Shown piece by piece: positions 1 through 8,810 of a stretch of 64,000 bases of DNA. The notes under the pieces were generated by a model. It saw nothing but the letters and a program-made list of their open reading frames with translations. It did not search any database and was not told where the DNA came from. The position numbers and the translations under genes are program-made. The stretch is from Clostridiaceae bacterium AF10-41 (GTDB taxonomy: Bacteria; Bacillota; Clostridia; Clostridiales; Clostridiaceae), in NCBI GenBank assembly GCA_027686065.1, contig JAQCTH010000001.1:1-64000 (forward strand), in the 5' to 3' direction. The number at the start of each line of letters is the position of its first letter. Position 1 is the first letter of the stretch.

Positions 1-331
1 GAACTCTATAATATAATACTCATTTAATATTATGAAAACTATAAAGAATATAAGAAGAATACTTATTATTTTATTAATTAATATTAGAAATTTATTCATA
101 TACATCACCTATCTGTAAAATTTTTACAATTTAATTATAAACATAATTTTACATAATATCAATAAGATAATTAAGAATAGTATGTTAAGAAAAAAATTAG
201 AATTTTTTAAATCACCTTAGTTGAATAAGATTACTTTATAAAATATTAAATAGAGTACATAAAAGTGCAATATTGTATTATAATATCATTATGTAAATTT
301 TGGACAAATAAATTATTCATAGGAGGACTTT
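1..331. other. AT-rich intergenic region upstream of tex
   Basis: No gene is supported here. The stretch is very AT-rich and holds no ORF with a ribosome site. A TATAAT at 279-284 could be the -10 box of the tex promoter, but no good -35 box lies at the right distance. Confidence 0.5.
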
Positions 332-2494
332 ATGGTTGAAATAGTTGAAAGATTATCTTCTGAATTAGGGATAAGCATAACTCAAGTAAATAATGTAATA
401 GCACTGCTTGATGATGGTAATACAGTTCCTTTTATTTCAAGATATAGAAAGGAGCAAACAGGTGCTTTAAGTGATGAGGTGCTAAGAAAGTTTCAAGAAA
501 GGCTTACATATCTTAGAAATTTAAAAGAAAGAAAAGAAGATGTTTTAAGGCTTATAGATGAACAAGGGAAATTAAATGATGATATAGTAAAAGCTTTAGA
601 AGGTTCAAAAACTTTAACAGAAGTTGAAGATATATATAGACCTTATAAACAAAAAAAGAGAACAAGAGCTACTATGGCATTGGAAAGAGGGTTGAAACCA
701 CTTGCAGATATTATATTAGATGGTGATTTCAATGCTGATTTAGATAATGAAGCACTTAAGTTCATTGATGAAGGAAAAGGTGTGAATAACGAAGAAGATG
801 CAATTAATGGAGCTTTAGATATAATAGCAGAAGCAATATCTGATGAGGCTAAATATAGAAAGTGGATAAGAGAATTATTATTTAGAGAAGGAAAGATACA
901 ATCAAGTGGGGAAAGTGAACAGCATACGCCATTTGAAATGTATTATGAATATAGTGAGGAAATAGCTAAAATACCTCCACATAGAATCTTGGCCATAAAT
1001 AGAGGAGAAAAAGAAAAGGTATTATCAGTAAAAATAGTAGTAAATGAGGATAAAATTATAAGATATTTAGAAGGTGAAATATTAAATGATAATGATATAA
1101 CTGATGAATATCTAAAAATGGCAATAAAGGATTCCTTAAAAAGATTAATATACCCATCTATAGAAAGAGAAGTTAGAGGCGAGTTAACTAATATAGGTGA
1201 AGAAGGTGCTATAAAGATATTTAAGGAAAATTTAAAGGCTTTATTAATGCAACCACCTATTAAAGGGAAAGTAGTTATGGGATATGATCCAGGCTTCAGA
1301 ACTGGTTGTAAGATAGCTATATTAGATAACACTGGAAGATTTTTAGATAAGTCAACAGTGTACCCAACAGCGCCACAAAATAAAGTTAAAGAAACCAAAG
1401 AGATACTAAAAGATTTAATAAATAAGTATAATGTAGAAGTAATTTCACTAGGAAATGGAACTGCTTCAAGAGAATCTGAGGAAGTTGTATCTGAAATAAT
1501 ATCAGAAATAAAGAAAGAAACTGGAAAAGAAATAGCATATGTTATAGTTTCTGAGGCAGGAGCATCCGTTTATTCAGCTTCAGAGCTTGCAACTAAGGAG
1601 TATCCAGATTTAGATGTTACAGTAAGAGGCGCAATATCTATAGGAAGAAGATTACAAGATCCTATGGCAGAGTTGGTTAAGATAGATCCCAAAGCCTTAG
1701 GGGTTGGGCAATATCAGCATGATGTTACGGCAAAGAAACTTGATGAATCCTTAAAAGGTGTTGTTGAGGACTCTGTAAATAAGGTTGGGGTAGATTTAAA
1801 TATTGCAACACCAGCATTACTTACTCATGTTGCAGGCATAAATTCAAGTATTGCAAATAATATAGTAAATTATAGAGATGAAGTTGGTGGATTTAAAAAT
1901 AGAAAAGAATTATTAAAAGTAAAAAGACTTGGGCAAAAAGCTTATGAGCAATGTGCAGGTTTCTTAAGGGTTATGGAAAGTAATGAACCTTTAGATAACA
2001 CTTCAGTTCATCCTGAATCTTATGAAGCTGCAAGACAGTTAATTAAATTATTAGGATATACAAAAGGGGATTTAAAAGAAAATAATCTTAAGGATATAGA
2101 TGAAAGAATAAAAGATAAGGGACTTTCAAGTCTTTCTAAAGAATTAGAAGTTGGAGAACTTACTCTGTTAGATATAATAAAAGAACTTAAAAAGCCAGGA
2201 CGTGATCCAAGAGAAGAAATGCCAAAGCCTATTTTAAAAACAGGAGTGATGGATTTAAAGGATTTATCAGAAAGTATGATACTTATGGGAACAGTGAGAA
2301 ATGTATCTGATTTTGGAGCCTTTGTTGATATTGGAGTTCATCAAGATGGTCTTGTTCATAAAAGTCAAATGGCGGATAGATTTGTAAAACATCCACTAGA
2401 TATAGTTAAGGTTGGAGACATAGTAAAAGTTAGAATTTTAGAAGTAGATAGCAAGAGAAATAGAATTTCACTGTCAATGAAAAATGTTAACTAG
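332..2494 (+). CDS. tex: Tex-family S1 RNA-binding transcription accessory protein
   Basis: This 720-residue protein has the full length and order of the Tex family. An N-terminal helical Tex domain is followed by a YqgF/RNase H-like fold starting near residue 318 (GYDPGFRTGCK), helix-hairpin-helix segments around 490-570, and a C-terminal S1 domain from about 650 (GTVRNVSDFGAFVDIG) to the end. Tex binds nucleic acid and is thought to act on transcription complexes in the cytoplasm; its exact role is not settled. The ATG at 332 follows a strong AGGAGG at 321-326. The gene stands alone. It is followed by a perfect 17-bp hairpin and then by the independent promoter of the FMN riboswitch. Confidence 0.95.
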   Translation: MVEIVERLSSELGISITQVNNVIALLDDGNTVPFISRYRKEQTGALSDEVLRKFQERLTYLRNLKERKEDVLRLIDEQGKLNDDIVKALEGSKTLTEVEDIYRPYKQKKRTRATMALERGLKPLADIILDGDFNADLDNEALKFIDEGKGVNNEEDAINGALDIIAEAISDEAKYRKWIRELLFREGKIQSSGESEQHTPFEMYYEYSEEIAKIPPHRILAINRGEKEKVLSVKIVVNEDKIIRYLEGEILNDNDITDEYLKMAIKDSLKRLIYPSIEREVRGELTNIGEEGAIKIFKENLKALLMQPPIKGKVVMGYDPGFRTGCKIAILDNTGRFLDKSTVYPTAPQNKVKETKEILKDLINKYNVEVISLGNGTASRESEEVVSEIISEIKKETGKEIAYVIVSEAGASVYSASELATKEYPDLDVTVRGAISIGRRLQDPMAELVKIDPKALGVGQYQHDVTAKKLDESLKGVVEDSVNKVGVDLNIATPALLTHVAGINSSIANNIVNYRDEVGGFKNRKELLKVKRLGQKAYEQCAGFLRVMESNEPLDNTSVHPESYEAARQLIKLLGYTKGDLKENNLKDIDERIKDKGLSSLSKELEVGELTLLDIIKELKKPGRDPREEMPKPILKTGVMDLKDLSESMILMGTVRNVSDFGAFVDIGVHQDGLVHKSQMADRFVKHPLDIVKVGDIVKVRILEVDSKRNRISLSMKNVN

Positions 2495-2507
2495 TTATTT
2501 TGCGAAG

Positions 2508-2544
2508 CAATTTTAATATTTTGCTTTGCAAAATATTAAAATTG
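2508..2544. terminator. Perfect 17-bp hairpin after tex
   Basis: The arms 2508-2524 and 2528-2544 are perfectly complementary around a 3-nt loop, and the stem top is the recurrent TTTTGC-ttt-GCAAAA motif. No T-run follows on the plus strand, so this is either an RNA-stabilising 3' end or a weak terminator rather than a canonical intrinsic terminator. Confidence 0.55.
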
Positions 2545-2557
2545 TTAAAAAAACTAC

Positions 2558-2586
2558 TTGCAAAAATACATGGTTAAGAATATAAT
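2558..2586 (+). promoter_or_regulatory. Promoter of the ribU riboswitch transcript
   Basis: TTGCAA (2558-2563) and TATAAT (2581-2586) are separated by exactly 17 bp. This is a near-consensus vegetative promoter placed just ahead of the FMN aptamer. Confidence 0.8.
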
Positions 2587-2603
2587 ATGAGTGTAAATAA
2601 ATT

Positions 2604-2720
2604 ATCTTCAGGGCGGGGCGTAATTCCCCACCGGCGGTATAGCCCGCGAGCTAAAATTTTAGCATGATTCGGTGAAACTCCGAGGCCGACAGTATAGTCT
2701 GGATGAAAGAAGGTAAGTGG
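2604..2720 (+). ncRNA. FMN riboswitch (RFN element)
   Basis: The conserved RFN blocks are present in order: ATCTTCAGGGCGGGG at the 5' side, ATTCCCCACCGGCGGT, AGCCCGCGAGC, GATTCGGT, AACTCCGAGGCCGACAGT, and the closing GGATGAAAGAAGGT. RFN elements bind flavin mononucleotide and switch off riboflavin genes. Here the element precedes a rho-independent terminator and ribU, so FMN should attenuate transcription of the riboflavin importer. This is among the most secure RNA calls in the window. Confidence 0.97.
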
Positions 2721-2776
2721 TTAGATATTGCTTAATTTTTATTTTTAAGCACATCTTATTTCTTATGGATTTTAAA

Positions 2777-2810
2777 CCCTGATATATTTTAGTATATCAG
2801 GGATTTTTTA
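2777..2810 (+). terminator. Riboswitch expression-platform terminator
   Basis: CCCTGATATA (2777-2786) pairs with TATATCAGGG (2793-2802) and is followed by a T-rich tail. It sits between the FMN aptamer and ribU, so it is the expected attenuator controlled by FMN binding. Confidence 0.88.
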
Positions 2811-2934
2811 TTTATTAATAGTAAATCTATTAAGAAAAGGATGATTAAGTTAGTAAAATAACAATTAAACTAATGTCATATTTGTTTAAATCTAACCCAT
2901 TGCCCCAGGGGATAGACTTTTGGGAGGAGAAAAA

Positions 2935-3537
2935 ATGAACAATCAACAAAACAAAAACCTAAACAAATTTATTAAAATTTCACTTTTAGGTGCAATAGCA
3001 GTGGTGCTTATGTACTTTGACTTTCCAATACCATTTTTACCGTTTCCATGGCTTAAAATTGACTTAAGTGACATTCCGGCACTTATGGGAGCATTTGCTT
3101 TTGGACCAATGGCAGGTATTGTTATAGAATTACTAAAGAATTTATTAATATTAATAGTTAAGGGAACAGGAACAGGTTTTGTAGGAGAAATAGCTAACTT
3201 TATAGTAGGAGTTTCTCTAGTTGCTCCAGCAGCATGGGTTTATCATATAAATAAAAGTAGAAAAAATGCACTACTTGGGATGATATTAGGAACATTATCG
3301 ATAGAAATTATAGGGATATTAGCAAATGTATATTTGTTATTGCCAGCATTTGGAATGAGTATGGTGAAAGAGGAATTAATTAAATATGTTACTGTAGGAT
3401 TATTACCTTTTAATGGGATAAAGGCTATATTAGTATGTACAATAACATATATATTATATAAGAGAGTTTCGGTAGCAATTTTTAAAGTAGATTCAAATTT
3501 TGACAATTCTAGAAAAAGTAAATTAAATTCAATATAA
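2935..3537 (+). CDS. ribU: Riboflavin ECF transporter S component RibU
   Basis: RibU is the substrate-binding membrane subunit of an energy-coupling-factor transporter. It imports riboflavin together with shared EcfA/A'/T subunits that are not encoded in this window. The 200-residue protein is almost entirely hydrophobic helices, with the family's early motif (MYFDFPIPFLPFPWLKIDLSD) and a GxIVELLKN-type segment. The FMN riboswitch immediately upstream confirms the substrate. An in-frame TTG at 2920 exists, but the ATG at 2935 lies 7 nt after GGGAGG and is preferred. A short charged tail follows the last helix. Confidence 0.95.
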   Translation: MNNQQNKNLNKFIKISLLGAIAVVLMYFDFPIPFLPFPWLKIDLSDIPALMGAFAFGPMAGIVIELLKNLLILIVKGTGTGFVGEIANFIVGVSLVAPAAWVYHINKSRKNALLGMILGTLSIEIIGILANVYLLLPAFGMSMVKEELIKYVTVGLLPFNGIKAILVCTITYILYKRVSVAIFKVDSNFDNSRKSKLNSI

Positions 3538-3539
3538 AA

Positions 3540-3582
3540 TTAAAGCTAACTATTAGATTTTTAATAGTTAGCTTTAATTTTT
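3540..3582. terminator. Bidirectional terminator between ribU and the diguanylate cyclase
   Basis: A perfect 16-bp stem (3540-3555 with 3562-3577) is followed by a T-rich tail in the plus direction. It also overlaps the stop codon of the convergent minus-strand gene, so it can end both transcripts. Confidence 0.85.
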
Positions 3583-4707
3583 ATATTTTAATAGTTTTTT
3601 TAAATACTTATGTTGATACATTTTATTATCTATATGGTCAAAAAAATCATAAATATTATCAAAATCATCAGAGTATATACAAAATGAATAGCTAAATTTT
3701 ATAGGACATTTATTAGCAGAATTATAAACTTCAGTAATAATATTTAAGAATCTTAAATGACTCAAGATTTCTTCGTTAGAAGTATTTTCTATAATTATTA
3801 TAAATTCATCTCCACCCATTCTAACAATTTTAGATTTTTTCTTAAAAGCTTTATTAAGAAGTAATACAAAATTCTTTAAGACATCATCACCCACCTTATG
3901 ACCATAAGTATCATTTATATTTTTAAATTCATCTAAATCTATATTAATTGCACCTAGTTTAGATAAATCAATTGGCAATTTATTTATCTTAGAGACGAAG
4001 CTATTAAAGAAGTTTCTATTAAATGCACCAGTTAAAGGATCAGTTTCAAACAATTCTTGTTGAAGTAATATGTAAGAAAATATAAGTACTGTAGTTATGC
4101 TTCCCCAGGTTAATAAAAGCTCAGGAATAAACAATTCTAGTACAGAAGCAGCAAAAGGGAATATGTACATAATACTTATAAAAAAATATATATCATTATT
4201 AATGGTATGTTTATGTTTTATTAAAAAGATATATATACTTATATAATAAAAAGTACCAATTAAAAAAGGAAGTACTGATAAATTTTCATTTTGGAACAAA
4301 TTCTTTTCATCAATAGAAAATATAATATTAAATTTAAGATTTATAATAAGTAATGCGGTATTTATAAGTAAGGGAATTTTAAAATATTTAATTTTTAGCT
4401 TATTAATTTTTCTGATTTTATCTATATGTATATATAGATATTTTTCCCACATATATATAGGAATTGGAGAAATTAAAAAAAATAATGTATTGAATAATTT
4501 ATTTATATACATAGGAATGTGGGTACTTCCGTTTATTACAATAGTGATAATTTCTATAGAAATTATTAAGAAAATAATACAAGAAGTATCTAAAAATATT
4601 TTATTTGATAATTTTCTTTTATCTAATTTCATATAACAATGAAAAATAAGCATAGATAAAATAAAAATACTTAATATATTTACTTGAAGTTGAATTAGCT
4701 TATTCAT
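3574..4707 (-). CDS. Membrane-bound diguanylate cyclase (GGDEF)
   Basis: The first ~215 of 377 residues form about seven hydrophobic segments. The rest is a GGDEF domain with the exact signature GGDEF at 298-302, preceded by a DPLTGAFNRNFF motif typical of active cyclases. It should make cyclic di-GMP from two GTP at the inner face of the membrane. The residues where the inhibitory RxxD site normally lies (nine residues ahead of GGDEF) read KKKS, so allosteric product inhibition is probably missing. There is no EAL, PAS or GAF domain. The N-terminal sensor segment is of a kind I do not recognise. It is transcribed alone, divergently from the MarR-MATE pair. Confidence 0.9.
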   Translation of the reverse strand: MNKLIQLQVNILSIFILSMLIFHCYMKLDKRKLSNKIFLDTSCIIFLIISIEIITIVINGSTHIPMYINKLFNTLFFLISPIPIYMWEKYLYIHIDKIRKINKLKIKYFKIPLLINTALLIINLKFNIIFSIDEKNLFQNENLSVLPFLIGTFYYISIYIFLIKHKHTINNDIYFFISIMYIFPFAASVLELFIPELLLTWGSITTVLIFSYILLQQELFETDPLTGAFNRNFFNSFVSKINKLPIDLSKLGAINIDLDEFKNINDTYGHKVGDDVLKNFVLLLNKAFKKKSKIVRMGGDEFIIIIENTSNEEILSHLRFLNIITEVYNSANKCPIKFSYSFCIYSDDFDNIYDFFDHIDNKMYQHKYLKKLLKYKN

Positions 4708-4815
4708 ATCTAAACCTTTCGTAATAATATTGTTTAATTATAATTTATAGTATATGTATTAAAGATAATATATATTTGCCAAATTTATTTAGGCATTAAT
4801 CTTATATAAAAAAAA

Positions 4816-4846
4816 TAGTTGCAAATGCAACTAAAAATGATATAAT
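4816..4846 (+). promoter_or_regulatory. marR promoter overlapped by an 18-bp palindromic operator
   Basis: TAGTTGCA (4816-4823), a 2-bp centre and TGCAACTA (4826-4833) form a perfect inverted repeat. The -35 box TTGCAA (4819-4824) lies inside it, and the -10 TATAAT (4841-4846) follows after 16 bp. A dimeric MarR protein bound here would block RNA polymerase, so autorepression of the MarR-MATE operon is the natural reading. Confidence 0.8.
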
Positions 4847-4892
4847 TTAATTTAGTAATAAATTCAACTATTTCAATGGGCAGGGAGATAAG

Positions 4893-5327
4893 ATGGAAGA
4901 TTTAAAATGCGAAAATATAGCAAGATATGTTTCTAAAATACAAAGAAAATGTGGAGCCTTCTTTTTAAAGGAATTAGCTTATCTTGGAATTGGATATGGG
5001 CAATTTCTTTTTTTAATGGAATTATATAATAGTGATGGAATAAGACAAGAGGATTTATCTGAAATTTTAAATATAGATAAAGGAACAACAGCGAGGGCTA
5101 TAAAGAAGTTAGAATCTGAATACTTTATAGTAAGAAATAAAGATGAGGAAGATAAGAGAGCTTATAGGGTTTATTTAACACAAAAGGCATTAGATAAGAA
5201 AAAAGAGATATATGATGTTGCTATAAAGTGGGAAAATAATCTTACCAAAAATCTTACAATAGAAGAAAAAAATATTATGTTGAGTTTATTAAAAAAAGTG
5301 CACATAGAAGATGAAAGCAAGAGGTGA
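4893..5327 (+). CDS. MarR-family transcriptional regulator
   Basis: This is a 144-residue MarR-type winged-helix protein. The recognition-helix region runs RQEDLSEILNIDKGTTARAIKKLE, followed by the wing with the family's NKDEEDKRAYRVYLT signature (usual DxRDxRxxxVxLT). Such proteins bind palindromic operators as dimers and release on ligand binding. The stop codon lies 4 bp before the start of the MATE transporter, so the two are co-transcribed. An 18-bp palindrome over the -35 box upstream is the likely autoregulatory site. The ATG at 4893 follows AGGGAGAT. Confidence 0.93.
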   Translation: MEDLKCENIARYVSKIQRKCGAFFLKELAYLGIGYGQFLFLMELYNSDGIRQEDLSEILNIDKGTTARAIKKLESEYFIVRNKDEEDKRAYRVYLTQKALDKKKEIYDVAIKWENNLTKNLTIEEKNIMLSLLKKVHIEDESKR

Positions 5328-5331
5328 AGAA

Positions 5332-6708
5332 ATGAGTACTCAAGAATTATTGGCTAAAGAGAAGGTAGGAAAGTTGTTGTTAAAATATTCTGTACCAGCT
5401 ATTATAGGTATGATTGTAAATGCATTATACAATGTAGTTGATAGGATTTTCATAGGTAATATAGAAGGAATAGGATCGTTAGCGATTGCTGGAGTAGGGG
5501 TAACGATGCCAATTACAACTATTATATTGGGTTTTGCAATGCTTGTTGGTGTAGGTTCTACAACAACAATTTCAATAAGACTTGGACAAGGGAAAAAAGA
5601 AGAAGCATCTAAAGTAATCGGAAATGCTATAACACTAGCAATTATTATTTCTATAATACTAACAATTTTAGGATTAGTGTTTGGAGATATAATTTTAATA
5701 AGATTTGGAGCTAGTGATGGAACATTATATTATGCGAAGGCATATATAAATATAATTTTATTAGGAACTATATTTAACATGGTAGCATTTGCTTTAAATA
5801 ACACTATAAGAGGGGACGGAAATCCAAAATTAGCAGCAATGATTATGATAATTGGATGTGTAACTAATATAATTTTAGATGCAGTATTAATATTCATATT
5901 TAATATGGGAATACAAGGTGCTGCAATAGCTACAGTTATATCTCAATTGGTAACGGCTATAATAGGTATAATATATTACGTTAGCGGAAAGTCTAACTTA
6001 AGATTTTATAAGTCAAGTTTAAAATTAGATAGGAAAATAACATTGAAGATATTATCAATTGGAGCGGCTCCTTTTGCAATGCAAATAGCAGCTAGTTTTG
6101 TTCAAATTATATCGAATAATGTTTTAAAAGCATATGGAACTGATTTGGCTATAGGGGCCATGGCAACCATATCTTCTGTAAGCTTAATGTGCTTAATGCC
6201 GATTTTTGGAATAAACCAAGGAGCTCAGCCTATAATTGGTTTTAATTATGGTGCAAAGCAAGAAAAGAGAGCTCAGGAAGCTTTTAAACTTTCAGCTAAG
6301 GTAGCGACAACAATATTAGTAGTTTCATTTATTATAGTTCAATTATTTCCAGAAGCTATAATAGGTATATTTAATAAAGATCCTAAATTTATGGATATAT
6401 CAATTAAAGGAATGAGGATATATTTACTTATGTTACCAATAGTAGGAATATCAATAACGGGTTCTAATTATATACAATCTATAGGGGAAGCTAAAACTGC
6501 AATGTTTTTAAGCTTGCTTAGACAAGTGATATTGCTAGCTCCTTTTATAATAATTCTTCCAAGAGTTTTTAATTTAGGACTAGATGGAGTATGGATTGCT
6601 CAACCTGTTAGTGATATATTATCTACCACAATAACAGTATTTATATTAGCAAAACATATGAAGGTTAAAGAAGAAGTTAATGAAGTATTATTAGAAGAGG
6701 CTAATTAA
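5332..6708 (+). CDS. MATE-family multidrug efflux transporter
   Basis: The protein is 458 residues with about twelve transmembrane helices and the two-fold repeat of MATE antiporters, which export cationic drugs or metabolites using Na+ or H+ gradients. The start of the membrane part (KYSVPAIIGMIVNALYNVVDRIFIGN) and the internal NQGAQPIIGFNYGA segment are family hallmarks. The ATG at 5332 is preferred over the upstream ATG at 5311, which would overlap marR. AGGTGA at 5323-5328 is correctly spaced only for 5332. The substrate cannot be read from sequence; co-regulation by the upstream MarR protein suggests inducible drug export. Confidence 0.93.
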   Translation: MSTQELLAKEKVGKLLLKYSVPAIIGMIVNALYNVVDRIFIGNIEGIGSLAIAGVGVTMPITTIILGFAMLVGVGSTTTISIRLGQGKKEEASKVIGNAITLAIIISIILTILGLVFGDIILIRFGASDGTLYYAKAYINIILLGTIFNMVAFALNNTIRGDGNPKLAAMIMIIGCVTNIILDAVLIFIFNMGIQGAAIATVISQLVTAIIGIIYYVSGKSNLRFYKSSLKLDRKITLKILSIGAAPFAMQIAASFVQIISNNVLKAYGTDLAIGAMATISSVSLMCLMPIFGINQGAQPIIGFNYGAKQEKRAQEAFKLSAKVATTILVVSFIIVQLFPEAIIGIFNKDPKFMDISIKGMRIYLLMLPIVGISITGSNYIQSIGEAKTAMFLSLLRQVILLAPFIIILPRVFNLGLDGVWIAQPVSDILSTTITVFILAKHMKVKEEVNEVLLEEAN

Positions 6709-6709
6709 C

Positions 6710-6818
6710 AAAAAACAGGTATAAACTATTATGTGAACTGCTCCCTATATAGTAAAAGTTTTTATTATTTTTACTGTCTACTATAAAGGGAGCATATTAA
6801 TGTTTATGCCTGTTTTTT
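6710..6818. terminator. Long imperfect inverted repeat acting as a two-way terminator
   Basis: The arms AAAAACAGG (6711-6719) and CCTGTTTTT (6809-6817) enclose further matched segments, including TGCTCCCT with AGGGAGCA and ATAGTA with TACTAT. Together they fold about 108 nt into one long broken hairpin. It ends the MATE transcript and overlaps the 3' end of rimI, so it probably also terminates the minus-strand operon. Confidence 0.7.
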
Positions 6819-7265
6819 ATTGTAAAAGTAAGTCATCAAAACTGCATCTTCTTTATTATCTGTATAATAGCCTTTTCTAAGACCGTTTTCTATAAATAAA
6901 AATTTCTTATATAGGTTTTGAGCTGTAATATTTGAAGATCTAACTTCTAAGTTTATTAATGAACAATCTAGATTTTCACATAAGGATATTAATGAAGACA
7001 ATAGTTTACTTCCTATTGTCATATTTCTATAATTAGGATGTACGGCTATATTAGTTATATCTGCTTCACCCATCACTATCCAAGCACCAATAAATCCAAT
7101 TACTGAGTTTGATTCTAAATCTTTAGCAACTATATATTTAGCTAAGGGATTATTTAGTTCACTATAAATAGAATCTTTACTCCAAGGGGTAGAAAAGCAT
7201 AAAGTACTTATATTCAATACATCATTAATATCATTAGCTGTCATTAAACTACAGCTTATTTTCAT
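6804..7265 (-). CDS. rimI: Ribosomal protein S18-alanine N-acetyltransferase RimI
   Basis: This 153-residue GNAT acetyltransferase is placed after tsaB, the usual Firmicute position of rimI. RimI acetylates the N-terminal alanine of ribosomal protein S18 using acetyl-CoA. The acetyl-CoA loop reads YRNMTIGSKLL. The family consensus is RxxGxG, so the first glycine is replaced by threonine here, a modest deviation. The following segment (NLEVRSSNITAQNLYKKF) is typical of RimI. The ORF overlaps the end of tsaB by 17 bp. A second ATG at 7244 is possible, and neither start has a strong ribosome site. Confidence 0.85.
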   Translation of the reverse strand: MKISCSLMTANDINDVLNISTLCFSTPWSKDSIYSELNNPLAKYIVAKDLESNSVIGFIGAWIVMGEADITNIAVHPNYRNMTIGSKLLSSLISLCENLDCSLINLEVRSSNITAQNLYKKFLFIENGLRKGYYTDNKEDAVLMTYFYNKKQA

Positions 7266-7965
7266 TTTCTAGAGCTAACCTTTTTTCTAATTCTCTCTGT
7301 GCTTGAGGCTTTTTTAAATAAAAAGGATAAGAATTTAAATCATCACATTTATTGTCTAATAGTAAGTTAATTCCTAACTCTCCTAATGAAGATGCTCTTA
7401 TTATGCTTAAATGATTAGGTGCAAAAAAAGCATTCTTAAGATTTGCTGATAAATAATCTTTATGCTTAATTAATCCATCACCAGTAAATATTACTTTTTC
7501 ATTTTTATCTTTTAAAATTTTGATTAGATCATCTAATTCAAGAGCAGAATAATCAATTAACTTTTCTAACTCACCGTTGGTACTTTTATATAAACAAGTA
7601 TAAACACTATCTCTTAAAGCATCCATAACAGGGCAAATTATTCCATCAAAACTTACAAGAGAGTATGCAAGTGCATCTAAGCTTGAAACACTAACATAAG
7701 GTTTGTTTGCACCAAAGCTTAAGCCTTTAACCGTAGCCATTCCAATTCTTAAACCTGTAAAAGAACCAGGGCCCTTTGAAACTATAAATCCATCTATATC
7801 ATCTATAGATAAGTTAGAATCCATTAATAATTTGTCTACCATATCCATTATCAAAGTAGAATGTTCCATTTTATTATTTATTGTATATTCTGCTATCAAG
7901 TTATTTTCATCTAATAATGCAGTAGTTGCTACTTTAGAAGCAGAATCGATACTTAAAACTATCAT
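7249..7965 (-). CDS. tsaB: tRNA t6A37 biosynthesis protein TsaB
   Basis: TsaB (YeaZ) is the inactive-kinase-fold partner of TsaD in the complex that places threonylcarbamoyl on A37 of ANN-decoding tRNAs. The 238-residue product begins with the ASKHA motif (MIVLSIDSASKVATTALL) and contains the diagnostic KGPGSFTGLRIGMATVKGL. Its start overlaps the end of tsaE by 4 bp (ATGA-type coupling), and rimI overlaps its own end. tsaD is not in this window, so the catalytic subunit must be encoded elsewhere. Confidence 0.96.
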   Translation of the reverse strand: MIVLSIDSASKVATTALLDENNLIAEYTINNKMEHSTLIMDMVDKLLMDSNLSIDDIDGFIVSKGPGSFTGLRIGMATVKGLSFGANKPYVSVSSLDALAYSLVSFDGIICPVMDALRDSVYTCLYKSTNGELEKLIDYSALELDDLIKILKDKNEKVIFTGDGLIKHKDYLSANLKNAFFAPNHLSIIRASSLGELGINLLLDNKCDDLNSYPFYLKKPQAQRELEKRLALENENKL

Positions 7966-8423
7966 AAGTTTAACTCCTTTATATAATTATATCTTTCTCC
8001 ATATGGGGTAATAGAAATTTTTCTAAAGTCTTCACCTTTAGATAAATCTTTTTCTATCAAGATATGAAGGTATTCTTTAGGTAAAATTTCTTCTATGTAA
8101 TTTGCCCATTCTATAATAGAAACTCCATTAGAAAATATATAGTCATCGAATCCAATAGCATATATTTCATCAGGATCACTAACTCTATAAACATCAAAAT
8201 GGTAAAGCTTAAGTCTACCAGAATCATACTCATTAACTATAGTAAATGTAGGACTTGTTATATGTTCATCAATATCTAGACCTTTAGCAATACCTTTTGT
8301 TATATGAGTTTTTCCAGTTCCTAAATCCCCAGTTAAGCAAACTATATCACTAGGTCTTAAAAGTTTACCAATACAATAACCTATTTTAGTAGTTTCTTCT
8401 AAATTATTAACATAAAATTGCAT
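7962..8423 (-). CDS. tsaE: tRNA t6A37 biosynthesis ATPase TsaE
   Basis: TsaE (YjeE) is the small P-loop ATPase needed for turnover of the TsaBD t6A complex. The 153-residue protein has the Walker A motif GDLGTGKTH at residues 32-40, the SPTF switch segment, and the LYHFDVYRV stretch used for Walker B. It is the first gene of a minus-strand operon with tsaB and rimI. The ATG is preceded by AGAGGAG on the minus strand. Confidence 0.96.
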   Translation of the reverse strand: MQFYVNNLEETTKIGYCIGKLLRPSDIVCLTGDLGTGKTHITKGIAKGLDIDEHITSPTFTIVNEYDSGRLKLYHFDVYRVSDPDEIYAIGFDDYIFSNGVSIIEWANYIEEILPKEYLHILIEKDLSKGEDFRKISITPYGERYNYIKELNL

Positions 8424-8810
8424 AAATACGCTCCTCTCTTTTTAGTTCACAGTTCGCAAGGGACAGTGTACAGTTACTAATTAATAATTAACGATTAATA
8501 ATTTAGGATAGAACTACTATGTAGTTTCTAAACTTTAAATTCTCCATTAGCAACTATCAACTATAGAAAACTGTGAATTACTAGCTGTTCATTGTGAACT
8601 AAAATAAATTTCTTACATCTATTCTATCTAAAAGAATGAAAAAAAGAAAGTTTAAATATCATACATAATATGGAAATCTACTTATTTATGTAGTAAAATA
8701 GTAAATAAATATAATTGTAATTAATATGTAATATAATTGTAATTTTTAAATACAAATGATAAGATATTATGAAAGTATGAAAAAATATAAATTCCATGGA
8801 GGAAGTTTTT
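8424..8810. repeat. Intergenic region with degenerate heptamer repeats
   Basis: Between the divergent tsaE and the ZnuA-like gene there is no gene. From about 8444 to 8601 the sequence is built of imperfect repeats of words such as TTCACAGTT, AACTGTGAA and ATTAATAATTAACG. Similar word arrays occur near 30.96, 35.0, 38.3, 51.0 and 56.4 kb. The remainder up to the ribosome site at 8798 is plain AT-rich sequence. Confidence 0.6.

Noticed and set aside
1-331. Riboswitch or small gene upstream of tex
   Set aside because: No conserved blocks, hairpin series or ORF with a ribosome site could be found.
943-1398. 151-codon minus-strand ORF inside tex
   Set aside because: It is antisense to a well-supported gene, hydrophobic only as a mirror of Lys/Ile codons, and lacks a ribosome site.
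6710-6818. Long inverted repeat as a mobile element remnant
   Set aside because: Its position between convergent gene ends and its T-run fit a two-way terminator; no target duplication was seen.
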